Source: an uncultured Actinomycetes bacterium (GTDB lineage Bacteria; Actinomycetota; Acidimicrobiia; Acidimicrobiales; RAAP-2). Taken from it: DNA of 64,000 nt. Where the stretch lies: the NCBI GenBank assembly GCA_903825305.1, contig CAIKAC010000012.1:124001-188000 (forward strand), read 5' to 3'. The translations under genes and the position numbers were made by a program. A model generated the notes under the pieces. It did no database searches, was not told where the DNA came from, and saw only the letters and a program-made list of their open reading frames with translations. This document shows, in pieces, positions 43,440-51,850 of the stretch (position 1 is the first letter of the stretch; every line of letters starts with the position of its first letter).

Positions 43440-44723
43440 ATGGCTGCCGCTGACCCTCTTGAATTCAGTCTCCTCCCGTTGACATCAACGATTAACGAGC
43501 AGGGCCATCTTGAAATTGGCGGTTGTGATGTCGTCGAGCTGGCGCACACTTACGGCACGCCGCTCTTTGTCTACGACGAACGGCATCTCCACATTCGTTG
43601 CCAAGAAGCGGTTGCCGCATTCGATGATGGGGTGGCGTTTGCCTCCAAATCCTTCCTGTGTCGGGCCATGGCATCACTGGCTGCCTCAGAGGGTCTGTGC
43701 ATTGACGTGGCGTCAGGGGGAGAACTCGCGGTCGCCTTGGCTGCTGGAGTACCGGCCGATCGCATTGTGTTTCATGGAAACAACAAATCCATGGAAGAAC
43801 TGATTACGGCACTTGAGGTCAAAGTCCGTCACATCGTGATTGATTCCTTTGATGAAATCAATCGGCTGGAGCGTTTGGTGAGTGATCAGGCTCCGGTGTC
43901 AGTTCTGGTTCGAGTAACCCCTGGAGTGGAAGCTCATACCCACGAGTTCATCCAGACGGGTCAAGAGGACTCAAAGTTCGGACTCTCCGTGGCATCGGGT
44001 GCAGCGTTGGCGGCCATAGAGCGCCTCCGAGCAATGGCTGGGATTCACGTGGCGGGAATTCATGCACATATCGGTAGCCAAGTATTTGATGTTGAATCTT
44101 TCGCCAAAGCGGCCACCATCTTGGCGGAATTTTTCATCCCTCTTGGCCTTGAAGAGCTCTGTGTTGGCGGCGGACTAGGCGTCGCGTACGTCAACGGAGA
44201 GCATGCTGCAACCATTGGGGAGTGGGGGGCAGCAATTCGCAGCGCACTCAAAGAAGCTGGCGTGCCGGATTCAACGGTGGTCACCGCAGAGCCCGGACGA
44301 GCCATCGTCGCCTCAGCTGCAGTCACCATCTATCGAGTTGGCACGATCAAGCGCCTGCCTGATATTCGAACCTATGTAGCCGTTGACGGTGGCATGAGCG
44401 ACAATCCTCGGCCCATCCTCTATGGCTCGGGTTATGAGGCTTTCGATCCGGCTCGAGTATCGGCACCACGACCGGAAACGGTGCGGGTTGTAGGGAAACA
44501 CTGTGAAAGCGGTGACGTGATTGTGCCTGACGCCCAGGTCCCAGAAGGTATTGCGGTGGGCGACCTTCTTGCCACGCCAGTCACCGGGGCTTACGGGTAT
44601 TCCATGGCTTCGAATTACAACCGGGTTACCCGTCCCGCGGTGGTTTTCGTGGCTGACGGCACGGCACGGCTAGTGCTGCGTCGAGAGACCGATGCCGATC
44701 TGCTGACCCTTGAAGTTGAGTAA
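43440..44723 (+). CDS. lysA: Diaminopimelate decarboxylase
   Basis: A 427-residue fold-type III PLP enzyme for the last step of lysine synthesis. The PLP lysine is in VAFASKSFLC (about residue 63). Further motifs are DVASGGELAVAL, HGNNKS, HAHIGSQ, GGGLGVAY and EPGRAIVA. The second active-site part is GKHCESGDV (Cys and Glu/Asp of the partner site) with YGYSMASNYN near the end. Length is normal (about 420-450). It is followed by hom and thrC, giving an aspartate-family amino-acid operon. Confidence 0.96.
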   Translation: MAAADPLEFSLLPLTSTINEQGHLEIGGCDVVELAHTYGTPLFVYDERHLHIRCQEAVAAFDDGVAFASKSFLCRAMASLAASEGLCIDVASGGELAVALAAGVPADRIVFHGNNKSMEELITALEVKVRHIVIDSFDEINRLERLVSDQAPVSVLVRVTPGVEAHTHEFIQTGQEDSKFGLSVASGAALAAIERLRAMAGIHVAGIHAHIGSQVFDVESFAKAATILAEFFIPLGLEELCVGGGLGVAYVNGEHAATIGEWGAAIRSALKEAGVPDSTVVTAEPGRAIVASAAVTIYRVGTIKRLPDIRTYVAVDGGMSDNPRPILYGSGYEAFDPARVSAPRPETVRVVGKHCESGDVIVPDAQVPEGIAVGDLLATPVTGAYGYSMASNYNRVTRPAVVFVADGTARLVLRRETDADLLTLEVE

Positions 44724-44763
44724 CTGAGCCAGGGGACCTCGAGTCGCGGACTAGCGTTGGTGC

Positions 44764-46086
44764 GTGGCAAACGCTGAGAAGACTTCCATTCGCATTGGCC
44801 TGCTCGGCTGCGGCAATGTCGGCGCTGCATTGGCCTCACTGCTCGTTGACCCTTCAGCGCATGAGACCTTGGTGCGACGCGCGGGGGTCGAACTCGAACT
44901 CGTTGCCATTGGGGTGAATGACCCCAATAAAGTACGGTCCCAAGAGTCGTGGTTCCCTATCCACTTGTTGACTGACAACGTGGACGCCATCGTTGACCGC
45001 GATGATATCGATCTCGTGGTCGAACTCATGGGCGGATTGGAGCCTGCTGGGACGCTGATCGCCAAGGCGCTTGCTTCTGGCAAAGCAGTAGTCAGTGCCA
45101 ATAAGGCGCTGCTAGCTCAGCGAGGTAAAGATCTTGAGGAGCTCGCCCAAGCTCAAAGGCGCGACTTGGCCTATGAGGCAGCAGTGGCCGGCGCCATCCC
45201 CGTGATTCGGACGCTACGAGAATCACTTGCTGGCGAAGCGATTTACCGGGTGATGGGCATTGTTAACGGTACGACCAACTTCATCTTGTCGAAAATGACT
45301 GCAGAAGGCTTGGCCTATGACGAGGTCATCGCCGAAGCTCAACGCCTGGGATATGCCGAACGCGATCCGAGCGCAGATGTTGAAGGCTATGACGCAGCCG
45401 CAAAGGCAGCCATTCTCGCCGGTCTTGCCTTTGATACGAGCATTGATCTTGAGGCTGTTCATTGTGAAGGCATCACCAAACTTCGCAGCGTGGATTTGGC
45501 CTATGCCGCGAAGATGGGGTACTGCGTGAAACTCCTCGCCATTGCTGAACGCATCGGTGATGGAATTTCGGTTCGGGTCCACCCAGCGATGGTTCCCCTT
45601 CACCACCCCTTGGCTTCGGTCGACGGAGCGATGAACGCGGTGTTCATTGAGGGGGCGGCATCGGGGCCAATCATGTTGTACGGACAAGGTGCCGGTGGGC
45701 TCCCCACGGCTTCGGCCGTGCTTGGCGACGTTATTGATGTCGCTCGTAATTTGGTCGCATCGACGTATCAACAACCTCCCCGTCGCCACGCAAGCTTGGC
45801 GATGAAAGCCACCACGGACTTGGTGTCGGAGTTCTATCTCTCCATCGAGGTGCTGGATGAACCAGGTGTCCTCGCGAAAGTGGCCGATGTCTTTGGCACC
45901 CACGGGGTCTCGATTCGCTCCATGGAACAAACTGGCCTTGGGGACGAAGCACGTCTGGTATTCGTCACCCATCTCGCCCTTGAGCATGCTGTCGCCGCCA
46001 CCATTGCGGATTTGAAAAACCTTCGTGAAGTTGAAGCGGTGGGCGGGATAATTCGGGTCGTCGGCAATGATCAGGAGGCTCAATAA
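44764..46086 (+). CDS. hom: Homoserine dehydrogenase
   Basis: A 440-residue enzyme reducing aspartate semialdehyde to homoserine. The nucleotide-binding [19 protein letters not shown], and the signature [14 protein letters not shown]...[11 protein letters not shown] are present. The catalytic Lys/Asp region is [19 protein letters not shown]. An ACT domain (about 355-435, [14 protein letters not shown]) would give threonine feedback control. GTG start; TAGCGT ends 6 nt upstream (44752-44757), suggesting its own leaderless start in addition to readthrough from lysA. Confidence 0.96.
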   Translation: MANAEKTSIRIGLLGCGNVGAALASLLVDPSAHETLVRRAGVELELVAIGVNDPNKVRSQESWFPIHLLTDNVDAIVDRDDIDLVVELMGGLEPAGTLIAKALASGKAVVSANKALLAQRGKDLEELAQAQRRDLAYEAAVAGAIPVIRTLRESLAGEAIYRVMGIVNGTTNFILSKMTAEGLAYDEVIAEAQRLGYAERDPSADVEGYDAAAKAAILAGLAFDTSIDLEAVHCEGITKLRSVDLAYAAKMGYCVKLLAIAERIGDGISVRVHPAMVPLHHPLASVDGAMNAVFIEGAASGPIMLYGQGAGGLPTASAVLGDVIDVARNLVASTYQQPPRRHASLAMKATTDLVSEFYLSIEVLDEPGVLAKVADVFGTHGVSIRSMEQTGLGDEARLVFVTHLALEHAVAATIADLKNLREVEAVGGIIRVVGNDQEAQ

Positions 46087-47126
46087 TGGCGTGGCGTGGT
46101 TTGATCGAGGAGTATCGCGAATACCTCCCCGTCACCGAGGCGACGCCAGTGGTCACCTTGTTGGAAGGCGCAACACCTTTGCTTCCGGCCCCTCGCATTT
46201 CTGAGATGGTCGGGGCCAACGTCTACGTAAAGATCGAAGGGGCAAACCCAACGGGTTCATTTAAGGACCGCGGCATGACAATGGCCATCTCGAAGGCAGC
46301 CGAAGAAGGCGCGCAGGCAGTGGTGTGTGCCTCGACTGGCAATACATCAGCTGCTGCGGCCGCTTACGCCGCTCGGGCTGGGATGAGCTGTGTGGTGCTC
46401 ATCCCTGAAGGTGCCATTGCCCTCGGGAAATTGGCGCAGGCGTTGATTCACGGGGCCACCGTGTTGCAGATCGAAGGCAACTTTGATGAGGCCCTTGACA
46501 TCGTCCGGGTGTTGCCCGACCATGCTCCGATCACCGTGGTGAACTCCATTAACCCTTACCGCATCGAGGGCCAAAAGACCGGTTCGTTCGAAATCATTGA
46601 CGCCCTGGGCGACGCACCTGACTATCACTTCATTCCCGTAGGTAACGCGGGAAACATCACGGCGTATTGGCGTGGATACGAAGAGTTTCACGCCTTGGGC
46701 CGATCGACCAAGCTTCCGAAAATGATGGGCTTCCAAGCCGCAGGTGCCGCCCCCATCGTGCTCGGCCACAAAGTCGATGCCCCCGAAACCATTGCCACCG
46801 CAATCCGAATCGGCAACCCTGCGAGCTGGCAGTCAGCACTTGATGCCCAGAATCGTTCCGGGGGAGCAATTGACTCGGTAACAGATGAGGAAATTTTGGC
46901 GGCCTATCGCCTCTTGGCCACCAAAGAATCAGTTTTTTGCGAGCCAGCCTCGGCGGCGTCAGTGGCGGGCTTGCTCAAAGCTGGTGTGGAGCCAGGATCA
47001 ACGGTGGTGTGCGTGTTGACGGGCAATGGCTTGAAAGACCCCGATCGTGCCATCAGCCAAATCAAAGTTCCAACCGCGATTCCAGCGACTATGGAAGCCA
47101 TTGTGGGGTCGCTGGGCCTTTCTTAG
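46086..47126 (+). CDS. thrC: Threonine synthase
   Basis: A 346-residue fold-type II PLP enzyme that converts O-phosphohomoserine to threonine. The PLP lysine is in [14 protein letters not shown]. Also seen are [19 protein letters not shown], the phosphate-cup [12 protein letters not shown], and a C-terminal [10 protein letters not shown]. The ATG overlaps the hom stop by one base. Homoserine kinase (thrB), which makes its substrate and normally follows thrC in actinobacteria, is absent: rho comes next. Confidence 0.96.
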   Translation: MAWRGLIEEYREYLPVTEATPVVTLLEGATPLLPAPRISEMVGANVYVKIEGANPTGSFKDRGMTMAISKAAEEGAQAVVCASTGNTSAAAAAYAARAGMSCVVLIPEGAIALGKLAQALIHGATVLQIEGNFDEALDIVRVLPDHAPITVVNSINPYRIEGQKTGSFEIIDALGDAPDYHFIPVGNAGNITAYWRGYEEFHALGRSTKLPKMMGFQAAGAAPIVLGHKVDAPETIATAIRIGNPASWQSALDAQNRSGGAIDSVTDEEILAAYRLLATKESVFCEPASAASVAGLLKAGVEPGSTVVCVLTGNGLKDPDRAISQIKVPTAIPATMEAIVGSLGLS

Positions 47127-47358
47127 CCCTGCGTTGCGCATTTAGCCCGCGAGGCGCTACGATACAGAGTGTTCCGGCCGGCGCCCCTCAGAGGCGCCGA
47201 AGACGAGGAACGATCCGGTACTGAATATCTCGCTGAGATCGTCCTGAGCCTACGGAGCAGCGTGCGACGAAATCTCGAGCACGGTCTCAACTTGGGCCCA
47301 CCCCGCCACGAGGGTATTTGGTGGACCCACCCTCTGAGAAATAGGAGGCAGGAAGCAG
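47127..47358 (+). promoter_or_regulatory. Promoter and long leader of rho
   Basis: 232 bp without a credible gene. TTGCGC (47134-47139) and TACGAT (47158-47163), 18 bp apart, form a plausible promoter, giving a leader of about 190 nt. A GGCGCC/GGCGCC stem with a 7-nt loop lies early in the leader (about 47177-47195). AGGAGG at about 47343-47348 precedes ATG 47359. A long leader is common for rho, which is often autoregulated by Rho itself. That mechanism is not demonstrated here. Confidence 0.5.
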
Positions 47359-49020
47359 ATGACTTCCGATGTTCAATTTGGCCGCAATGTCCTTGAGTCC
47401 AAGGAGCGTGCCGAACTACAAGCCATCGCTGAGCAACTCAGCGTCAAGACCACGACTCGCATGAAAAAGGGCGAGATCATCGATGGCATTCTCTCGGCTG
47501 CTGGCGTTGGAGAGCAAAGCGCTGAGCCAACTGCGCCTAAGCGGTCCGGTCGCCCACCCAAGGCAGCGGCCAAGGTCGAAGAGACTCCAGCCGAAGAACC
47601 CACCTCTGGCGCTGCTTCGTCTGAATCCTCAGCACAGAGTTCAGACAGCACAGAGCGACCTGAGCGACCCGAACGCCAAGATCGTCAAGATCGCCAAGGC
47701 GGCCAGCGCCAAGACCGTCAGCGCAATAACCAAAACAACAATCAAAACAACAATCGCCAGTTCAATAATGACGGTGACCCAGGCAATCGTCGAAACGGCC
47801 GACGCCGTCGTGGCCGCGATCGTGATGGCCGTGGTGGCGGAGATCGCGACCTGATGGGTTCCGCTGATCTGCCCTACCAAGGTGAGCTCATTGATTGTCG
47901 AGGCATCCTCGACTTGCGCGATGAGGGATATGGCTTCTTGAGGACCGAGGGCTACCTGCCGAGCGGCAAGGACGTCTATGTCTCAATTTCGCAGGCCCGC
48001 AAATTCTCACTTCGAAAGGGCGACTCCATTGAGGGCGCCTTCCGCCCAGCTGGCTCAAACGAAAAGTACCCGGCCCTCATTCGCATTGACAAGGTTGCAG
48101 GTATGGACTCCGAAGCCGCCAAGGAACGCCGGCGCTTCGAAGACTTGACGCCTCTGTTCCCAGACGAGAAGCTCGCACTCGAGACCCCTGGTGAGCCACA
48201 GAACATGACGACGCGCATCGTCGATTTGTTGAGCCCCATTGGCAAGGGTCAGCGTGGGTTGATCGTCTCGCCGCCCAAGGCCGGTAAGACCTCAGTGGTC
48301 AAGCAAATCGCGAAGTCAATCGAGAACAACAATCCTGAAGTTCACCTCATGATGTTGCTGGTTGATGAGCGTCCGGAAGAAGTGACCGATATGCGTCGCA
48401 GTGTCAAGGGCGAAGTCATTGCCTCGACCTTTGACCGACCGGCTGATGAGCACACCGCAGTTTCGGAGTTGGCTATCGAGCGGGCGAAGCGCTTGGTCGA
48501 GTTGGGCAAAGACGTGGTCATCATCTTGGATGGCATCACGCGTCTTGCTCGCGCGTACAACATTTCAGCGCCAGCATCGGGACGCATTATGTCTGGTGGT
48601 GTCGACTCAGGTGCGCTCTACCCGCCCAAGAAGTTCTTTGGTGCGGCTCGAAACATCGAAGAAGGTGGTTCGCTCACGATCCTGGCCACGGCATTGGTCG
48701 AGACCGGTTCCAAGATGGACGAAGTCATTTTCGAAGAATTCAAGGGCACGGGCAACATGGAACTTCGCCTGGACCGTCGTCTTGCTGAGCGTCGCTTGTA
48801 CCCGGCCATTGACGTCAACGCCTCGTCTACTCGACACGAGGAGCTGCTCTTCGATCGTGGCCAACTCCAGCAGGTCTGGGCGCTTCGCCGCGTTTTGAAT
48901 GCACTCAACCAAGAAGGCAGTGGGGCTGCTGGCCTGGAACTGCTTATGGACAAAATCAAGACCACCGACTCAAACGACGAGTTTTTGGCGGAAATTGCCA
49001 AGCAGCGACCCGCCGGTTGA
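47359..49020 (+). CDS. rho: Transcription termination factor Rho
   Basis: A 553-residue hexameric RNA helicase/translocase. An N-terminal helix bundle (about 10-50) is followed by an insertion at about 55-170, rich in Pro/Glu, then Arg/Asp/Gln, then Asn (RNNQNNNQNNNRQFNNDG) and an Arg/Gly tract. The cold-shock-like RNA-binding domain has LRDEGYGFLRTEGY. The ATPase core has VSPPKAGKTSVVKQ (Walker A), LLVDERPEEVTDM, ILDGITRLARAYN and ETGSKMDEVIFEEFKGTGN. High-GC Gram-positives usually carry an Arg-rich insertion; the Asn-rich portion is unusual. Confidence 0.97.
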   Translation: MTSDVQFGRNVLESKERAELQAIAEQLSVKTTTRMKKGEIIDGILSAAGVGEQSAEPTAPKRSGRPPKAAAKVEETPAEEPTSGAASSESSAQSSDSTERPERPERQDRQDRQGGQRQDRQRNNQNNNQNNNRQFNNDGDPGNRRNGRRRRGRDRDGRGGGDRDLMGSADLPYQGELIDCRGILDLRDEGYGFLRTEGYLPSGKDVYVSISQARKFSLRKGDSIEGAFRPAGSNEKYPALIRIDKVAGMDSEAAKERRRFEDLTPLFPDEKLALETPGEPQNMTTRIVDLLSPIGKGQRGLIVSPPKAGKTSVVKQIAKSIENNNPEVHLMMLLVDERPEEVTDMRRSVKGEVIASTFDRPADEHTAVSELAIERAKRLVELGKDVVIILDGITRLARAYNISAPASGRIMSGGVDSGALYPPKKFFGAARNIEEGGSLTILATALVETGSKMDEVIFEEFKGTGNMELRLDRRLAERRLYPAIDVNASSTRHEELLFDRGQLQQVWALRRVLNALNQEGSGAAGLELLMDKIKTTDSNDEFLAEIAKQRPAG

Positions 49021-49044
49021 GTTTTCCAAAATCTGACCTAGAAT
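49017..49044 (+). promoter_or_regulatory. Putative rpmE promoter
   Basis: TTGAGT (49017-49022), 16-bp spacer, TAGAAT (49039-49044), placed over the end of rho. The mRNA would start near 49051 and include the AGAGGAG ribosome-binding site before ATG 49077. This would let rpmE be expressed independently of rho. Confidence 0.5.
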
Positions 49045-49076
49045 TGTCATCCCGCTAAGAGGAGCGAAGAAACACC

Positions 49077-49292
49077 ATGAAGGCCGACATCCACCCCACC
49101 TACGTTGAAGCAACCGTCACCTGCAGCTGTGGCAACACCTTCACAACCCGCTCGACCAAGGATTCGCTCAGCGTCGAACTCTGCAACGAGTGCCACCCGT
49201 TCTTTACCGGTAAGCAAAAGCTGGTCGACTCGGGTGGTCGCGTCGAGCGCTTCGAGAAGCGCTACGGCGGCCGTAAGACCAAGAAGGCCTGA
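49077..49292 (+). CDS. rpmE: 50S ribosomal protein L31, zinc-binding type
   Basis: A 71-residue L31 opening [20 protein letters not shown], with CSCGNTF and CNECHPF providing the four-ligand zinc site (CxC and CxxC) of the zinc-containing paralogue. [12 protein letters not shown] is the family C-terminal element. It lies between rho and prfA as in other actinobacteria. A zinc-free L31 copy elsewhere would be expected if zinc-responsive replacement operates; that cannot be judged here. Confidence 0.97.
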   Translation: MKADIHPTYVEATVTCSCGNTFTTRSTKDSLSVELCNECHPFFTGKQKLVDSGGRVERFEKRYGGRKTKKA

Positions 49293-49328
49293 GCCGCTTC
49301 CGCGCGGAGACGCGCGGAGTGATCATCC

Positions 49329-50393
49329 ATGCTTGACGAACGACTCGAATCCATTGAAGCCGAGTTCTCTGACATTGAGACACAGCTCAGCTCGCCTGAT
49401 GTTGCGGCTGACCCAAATCTGCTCCGTGAGCTGAGCAAGAGGCACAAGGAACTTGCCGAAGTCGTCGCAGCGTTCCGCAGACTCAGAACTGCGCGTGAAG
49501 ACCTTGAGACGGCAAGCGAAATGCTCGAAGTCGCTGACGCGTCCGAACGCGATGAGTTGACCCAGATGGCCGACGTGGCGTCAAAGCTCATCGAGGAAAT
49601 TGAAGATGAGTTACAGGGTTTGCTGCTACCCAAAGACCCCAACGACGGACGAAATGTCATCGTCGAAATTCGTGGCGCGGAAGGCGGCGAAGAAGCGAAT
49701 CTCTTCGCGCGTGATCTTTATGACATGTATGTCCGCTACGCACAGCGTCGCGGTTGGAAATTAAAAGTTATTGAGGAAACCGCTTCGGAACGCGATGGCC
49801 TCGATGAAGTGATTTTCACCGTGATCGCACCTGACGCGTGGAGTCGCCTCGAACACGAAGGTGGCGTGCACCGCGTGCAGCGGGTGCCGGTGACAGAAGC
49901 CAAGGGCCGAGTGCACACCTCCTCCGCCACGGTAACGGTCCTGCCTGAAGCTGAAGAGGTTGATGTAGAAATCGATCCAAACGATCTCAAGGTGGACGTC
50001 TATCGCTCGTCTGGCCCTGGCGGCCAAAGCGTGAACACCACCGACTCGGCGGTGCGAATCACCCACATTCCAACCGGCATTGTCGTAGCCATGCAAGACG
50101 AAAAGAGCCAAATTCAGAACCGGGCTAAAGCCATGTTGGTGCTGCGTAGTCGATTGCTCAAAGCGGCTCAAGACGAACAAGCGGCCGAGCTCGGCGACCT
50201 GCGCCGCAGCCAAGTGGGCGGCGGAGGCCGTTCTGAAAAAATTCGAACGTATAACTTCAAAGAATCACGCGTTACTGACCATCGCATCAACTTGACCTTG
50301 TACAAACTCGACGCCATCTTGCAAGGTGACCTCGATGAAATCGTGGATGCGCTGATGGCGGCCAAACGAACTAAGCAACTCACCGAGCAGTAG
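49329..50393 (+). CDS. prfA: Peptide chain release factor 1
   Basis: A 354-residue class I release factor. The stop-codon-recognition tripeptide PxT is seen in RVPVTEAKGRVH (PVT), which marks RF1 (UAA/UAG) rather than RF2. The peptidyl-hydrolysis motif is SGPGGQSVNTTDSAVR, with the GGQ glutamine that the next gene product methylates. An N-terminal coiled helical domain covers about 1-100. A short CCGCGC/GCGCGG inverted repeat precedes the gene. ATG 49329 lacks a strong ribosome-binding site. Confidence 0.97.
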   Translation: MLDERLESIEAEFSDIETQLSSPDVAADPNLLRELSKRHKELAEVVAAFRRLRTAREDLETASEMLEVADASERDELTQMADVASKLIEEIEDELQGLLLPKDPNDGRNVIVEIRGAEGGEEANLFARDLYDMYVRYAQRRGWKLKVIEETASERDGLDEVIFTVIAPDAWSRLEHEGGVHRVQRVPVTEAKGRVHTSSATVTVLPEAEEVDVEIDPNDLKVDVYRSSGPGGQSVNTTDSAVRITHIPTGIVVAMQDEKSQIQNRAKAMLVLRSRLLKAAQDEQAAELGDLRRSQVGGGGRSEKIRTYNFKESRVTDHRINLTLYKLDAILQGDLDEIVDALMAAKRTKQLTEQ

Positions 50394-50408
50394 GGGAAGT
50401 GGGTTCGA

Positions 50409-51242
50409 GTGGATGACGTTTTGCTTGCAGAGCTAACGAGCGAGGTCCACTCCGCAACGGAAGCGAAGTGGATCCTCGAGCGGGCTATGACCGTTGACGA
50501 TGCATCTCGTATCGCGCCAGTTGCTCGCGCGATGGCTGCGCGTCGAGCTGGGGGAGAGCCGCTGCAATACGTGCTCGGCTCCTGGAGTTTTCGAACTCTT
50601 GAACTTCTCGTGGACGATCGAGCGCTGATTCCGCGTCCCGAAACTGAGCAAGTCGTCGAAGCCGCCCTTGAACGGTGGAGGCGAACGCGGCCGGGAGATG
50701 GTGCACTAAGCATCGTTGAATTGGGCTGTGGAACAGGAGCCATCTGCTTGAGTCTGATTTCAGAACTCAGGGCTGAGACGAGATTCGGCGAGTGCGTCAT
50801 GACTGATGTGTCGTCAGAGACTCTTCGCTTGGCAGGAGAGAATGCGTTGGCACTCGGCATCGGCGGATTGACCTTGCGCGTTGGCAACTGGTTCGCAGCA
50901 CTCTCCGAGGGACTGCGTGGTCGGGTCGATCTTTTGATCGCCAACCCTCCCTATGTTTCTGAAGGACTCCGAGGACATCTTGACCCAGTTCTTGATTGGG
51001 AACCCGACATTGCGCTCTATGCACCGATGAGTCGCTCGGGCATCGCCGGCTTCTTGCATGTCGAAACTATCGTGACGCAATCGCGTGAATGGTTGAGTCC
51101 CGGGGGCGTGCTGTGTTTGGAAATGAGTGAACATCATGTGCAAGCAGCCATGGAGCTTGCTTTGCGTGTTGGTTTGGTCGGCGTCGAAGAAATTCGCGAT
51201 CTGGCAGGCATGCCTCGAGGCATCACGGCGGTGGCTCCATGA
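50409..51242 (+). CDS. prmC: Release factor glutamine methyltransferase PrmC (HemK)
   Basis: A 277-residue AdoMet-dependent enzyme that N5-methylates the GGQ glutamine of release factors. The N-terminal helical domain contains RRAGGEPLQYVLGSWSFRTLEL and VDDRALIPRPETE. The AdoMet site is VELGCGTGAICLSL, and the catalytic NPPY is in LLIANPPYVSEG. GTG start 50409, 15 bp after prfA, and a 4-nt overlap with tsaC place it in the prfA operon. Confidence 0.95.
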   Translation: MDDVLLAELTSEVHSATEAKWILERAMTVDDASRIAPVARAMAARRAGGEPLQYVLGSWSFRTLELLVDDRALIPRPETEQVVEAALERWRRTRPGDGALSIVELGCGTGAICLSLISELRAETRFGECVMTDVSSETLRLAGENALALGIGGLTLRVGNWFAALSEGLRGRVDLLIANPPYVSEGLRGHLDPVLDWEPDIALYAPMSRSGIAGFLHVETIVTQSREWLSPGGVLCLEMSEHHVQAAMELALRVGLVGVEEIRDLAGMPRGITAVAP

Positions 51243-51850
51243 AAAGGTTGACCTTGGAAGATCGCCTTGAGATCGACGGGGCGTTAGCTGCGGGTGCGGT
51301 CATTGGTCTTCCCACTGACACGGTCTATGGCCTAGCGTGCCGCCTTGATCGGCCAGAGGCAATCGCCGAGATCTTCCGGTTAAAGGATCGGCCCGGTGAT
51401 GTCGCGCTGCCGATCTTGTGCGATTCCATTGAGACCGCCCGCGGACTGGGCACGCGTTTTAGTCGCGAAGCCATTGCGCTGGCGACCGCATTTTGGCCCG
51501 GCCCCTTGACCTTGGTCGTGGGTTGCTCGGTTGCCCTCTCGAGCTTGGTGGGTGCCGCAGATGAGTCAGTAGGACTTCGGGTTCCCAACGATGAAGGGCT
51601 CCTCGCGCTCTTGGATTTGACGGGACCCTTAGCGGTGACAAGTGCCAATCTCCATGGAGAGCCGCCCTGCGCCACAGCCGATGAGGTTGAAGTTACGTTT
51701 GAAGGTCGGGGTCTAGGGCTAGTGGTTGACGGTGGAGCCCGGCAAAATTTCTCTTCGACGGTGGTGTCACTTGTTGGGCCATCTTTGGAAATCAAACGCA
51801 TCGGGCCCATTAGCCCCACCCAAATAGAAGCGGTACTTAGTCGAGACTGA
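51239..51850 (+). CDS. tsaC: L-threonylcarbamoyladenylate synthase (Sua5/YciO/YrdC family)
   Basis: A 203-residue enzyme making threonylcarbamoyl-AMP for the t6A37 modification of ANN-decoding tRNAs. Family motifs are GAVIGLPTDTVYGLACRL, IFRLKDRPGDVALPIL (the KxR substrate motif), FWPGPLTLVV, VGLRVPNDE and AVTSANLHGEP. It is a single YrdC domain without the Sua5 extension. ATG overlaps prmC by 4 nt. The 3' end overlaps the convergent thiolase-fold gene by 14 nt. Confidence 0.95.
   Translation: MKRLTLEDRLEIDGALAAGAVIGLPTDTVYGLACRLDRPEAIAEIFRLKDRPGDVALPILCDSIETARGLGTRFSREAIALATAFWPGPLTLVVGCSVALSSLVGAADESVGLRVPNDEGLLALLDLTGPLAVTSANLHGEPPCATADEVEVTFEGRGLGLVVDGGARQNFSSTVVSLVGPSLEIKRIGPISPTQIEAVLSRD

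Noticed and set aside
47700-47790. Short AACAACAATCAAAAC-type repeats resembling a CRISPR or microsatellite
   Set aside because: They are in frame within rho and encode its Asn/Gln-rich insertion; no spacer structure.
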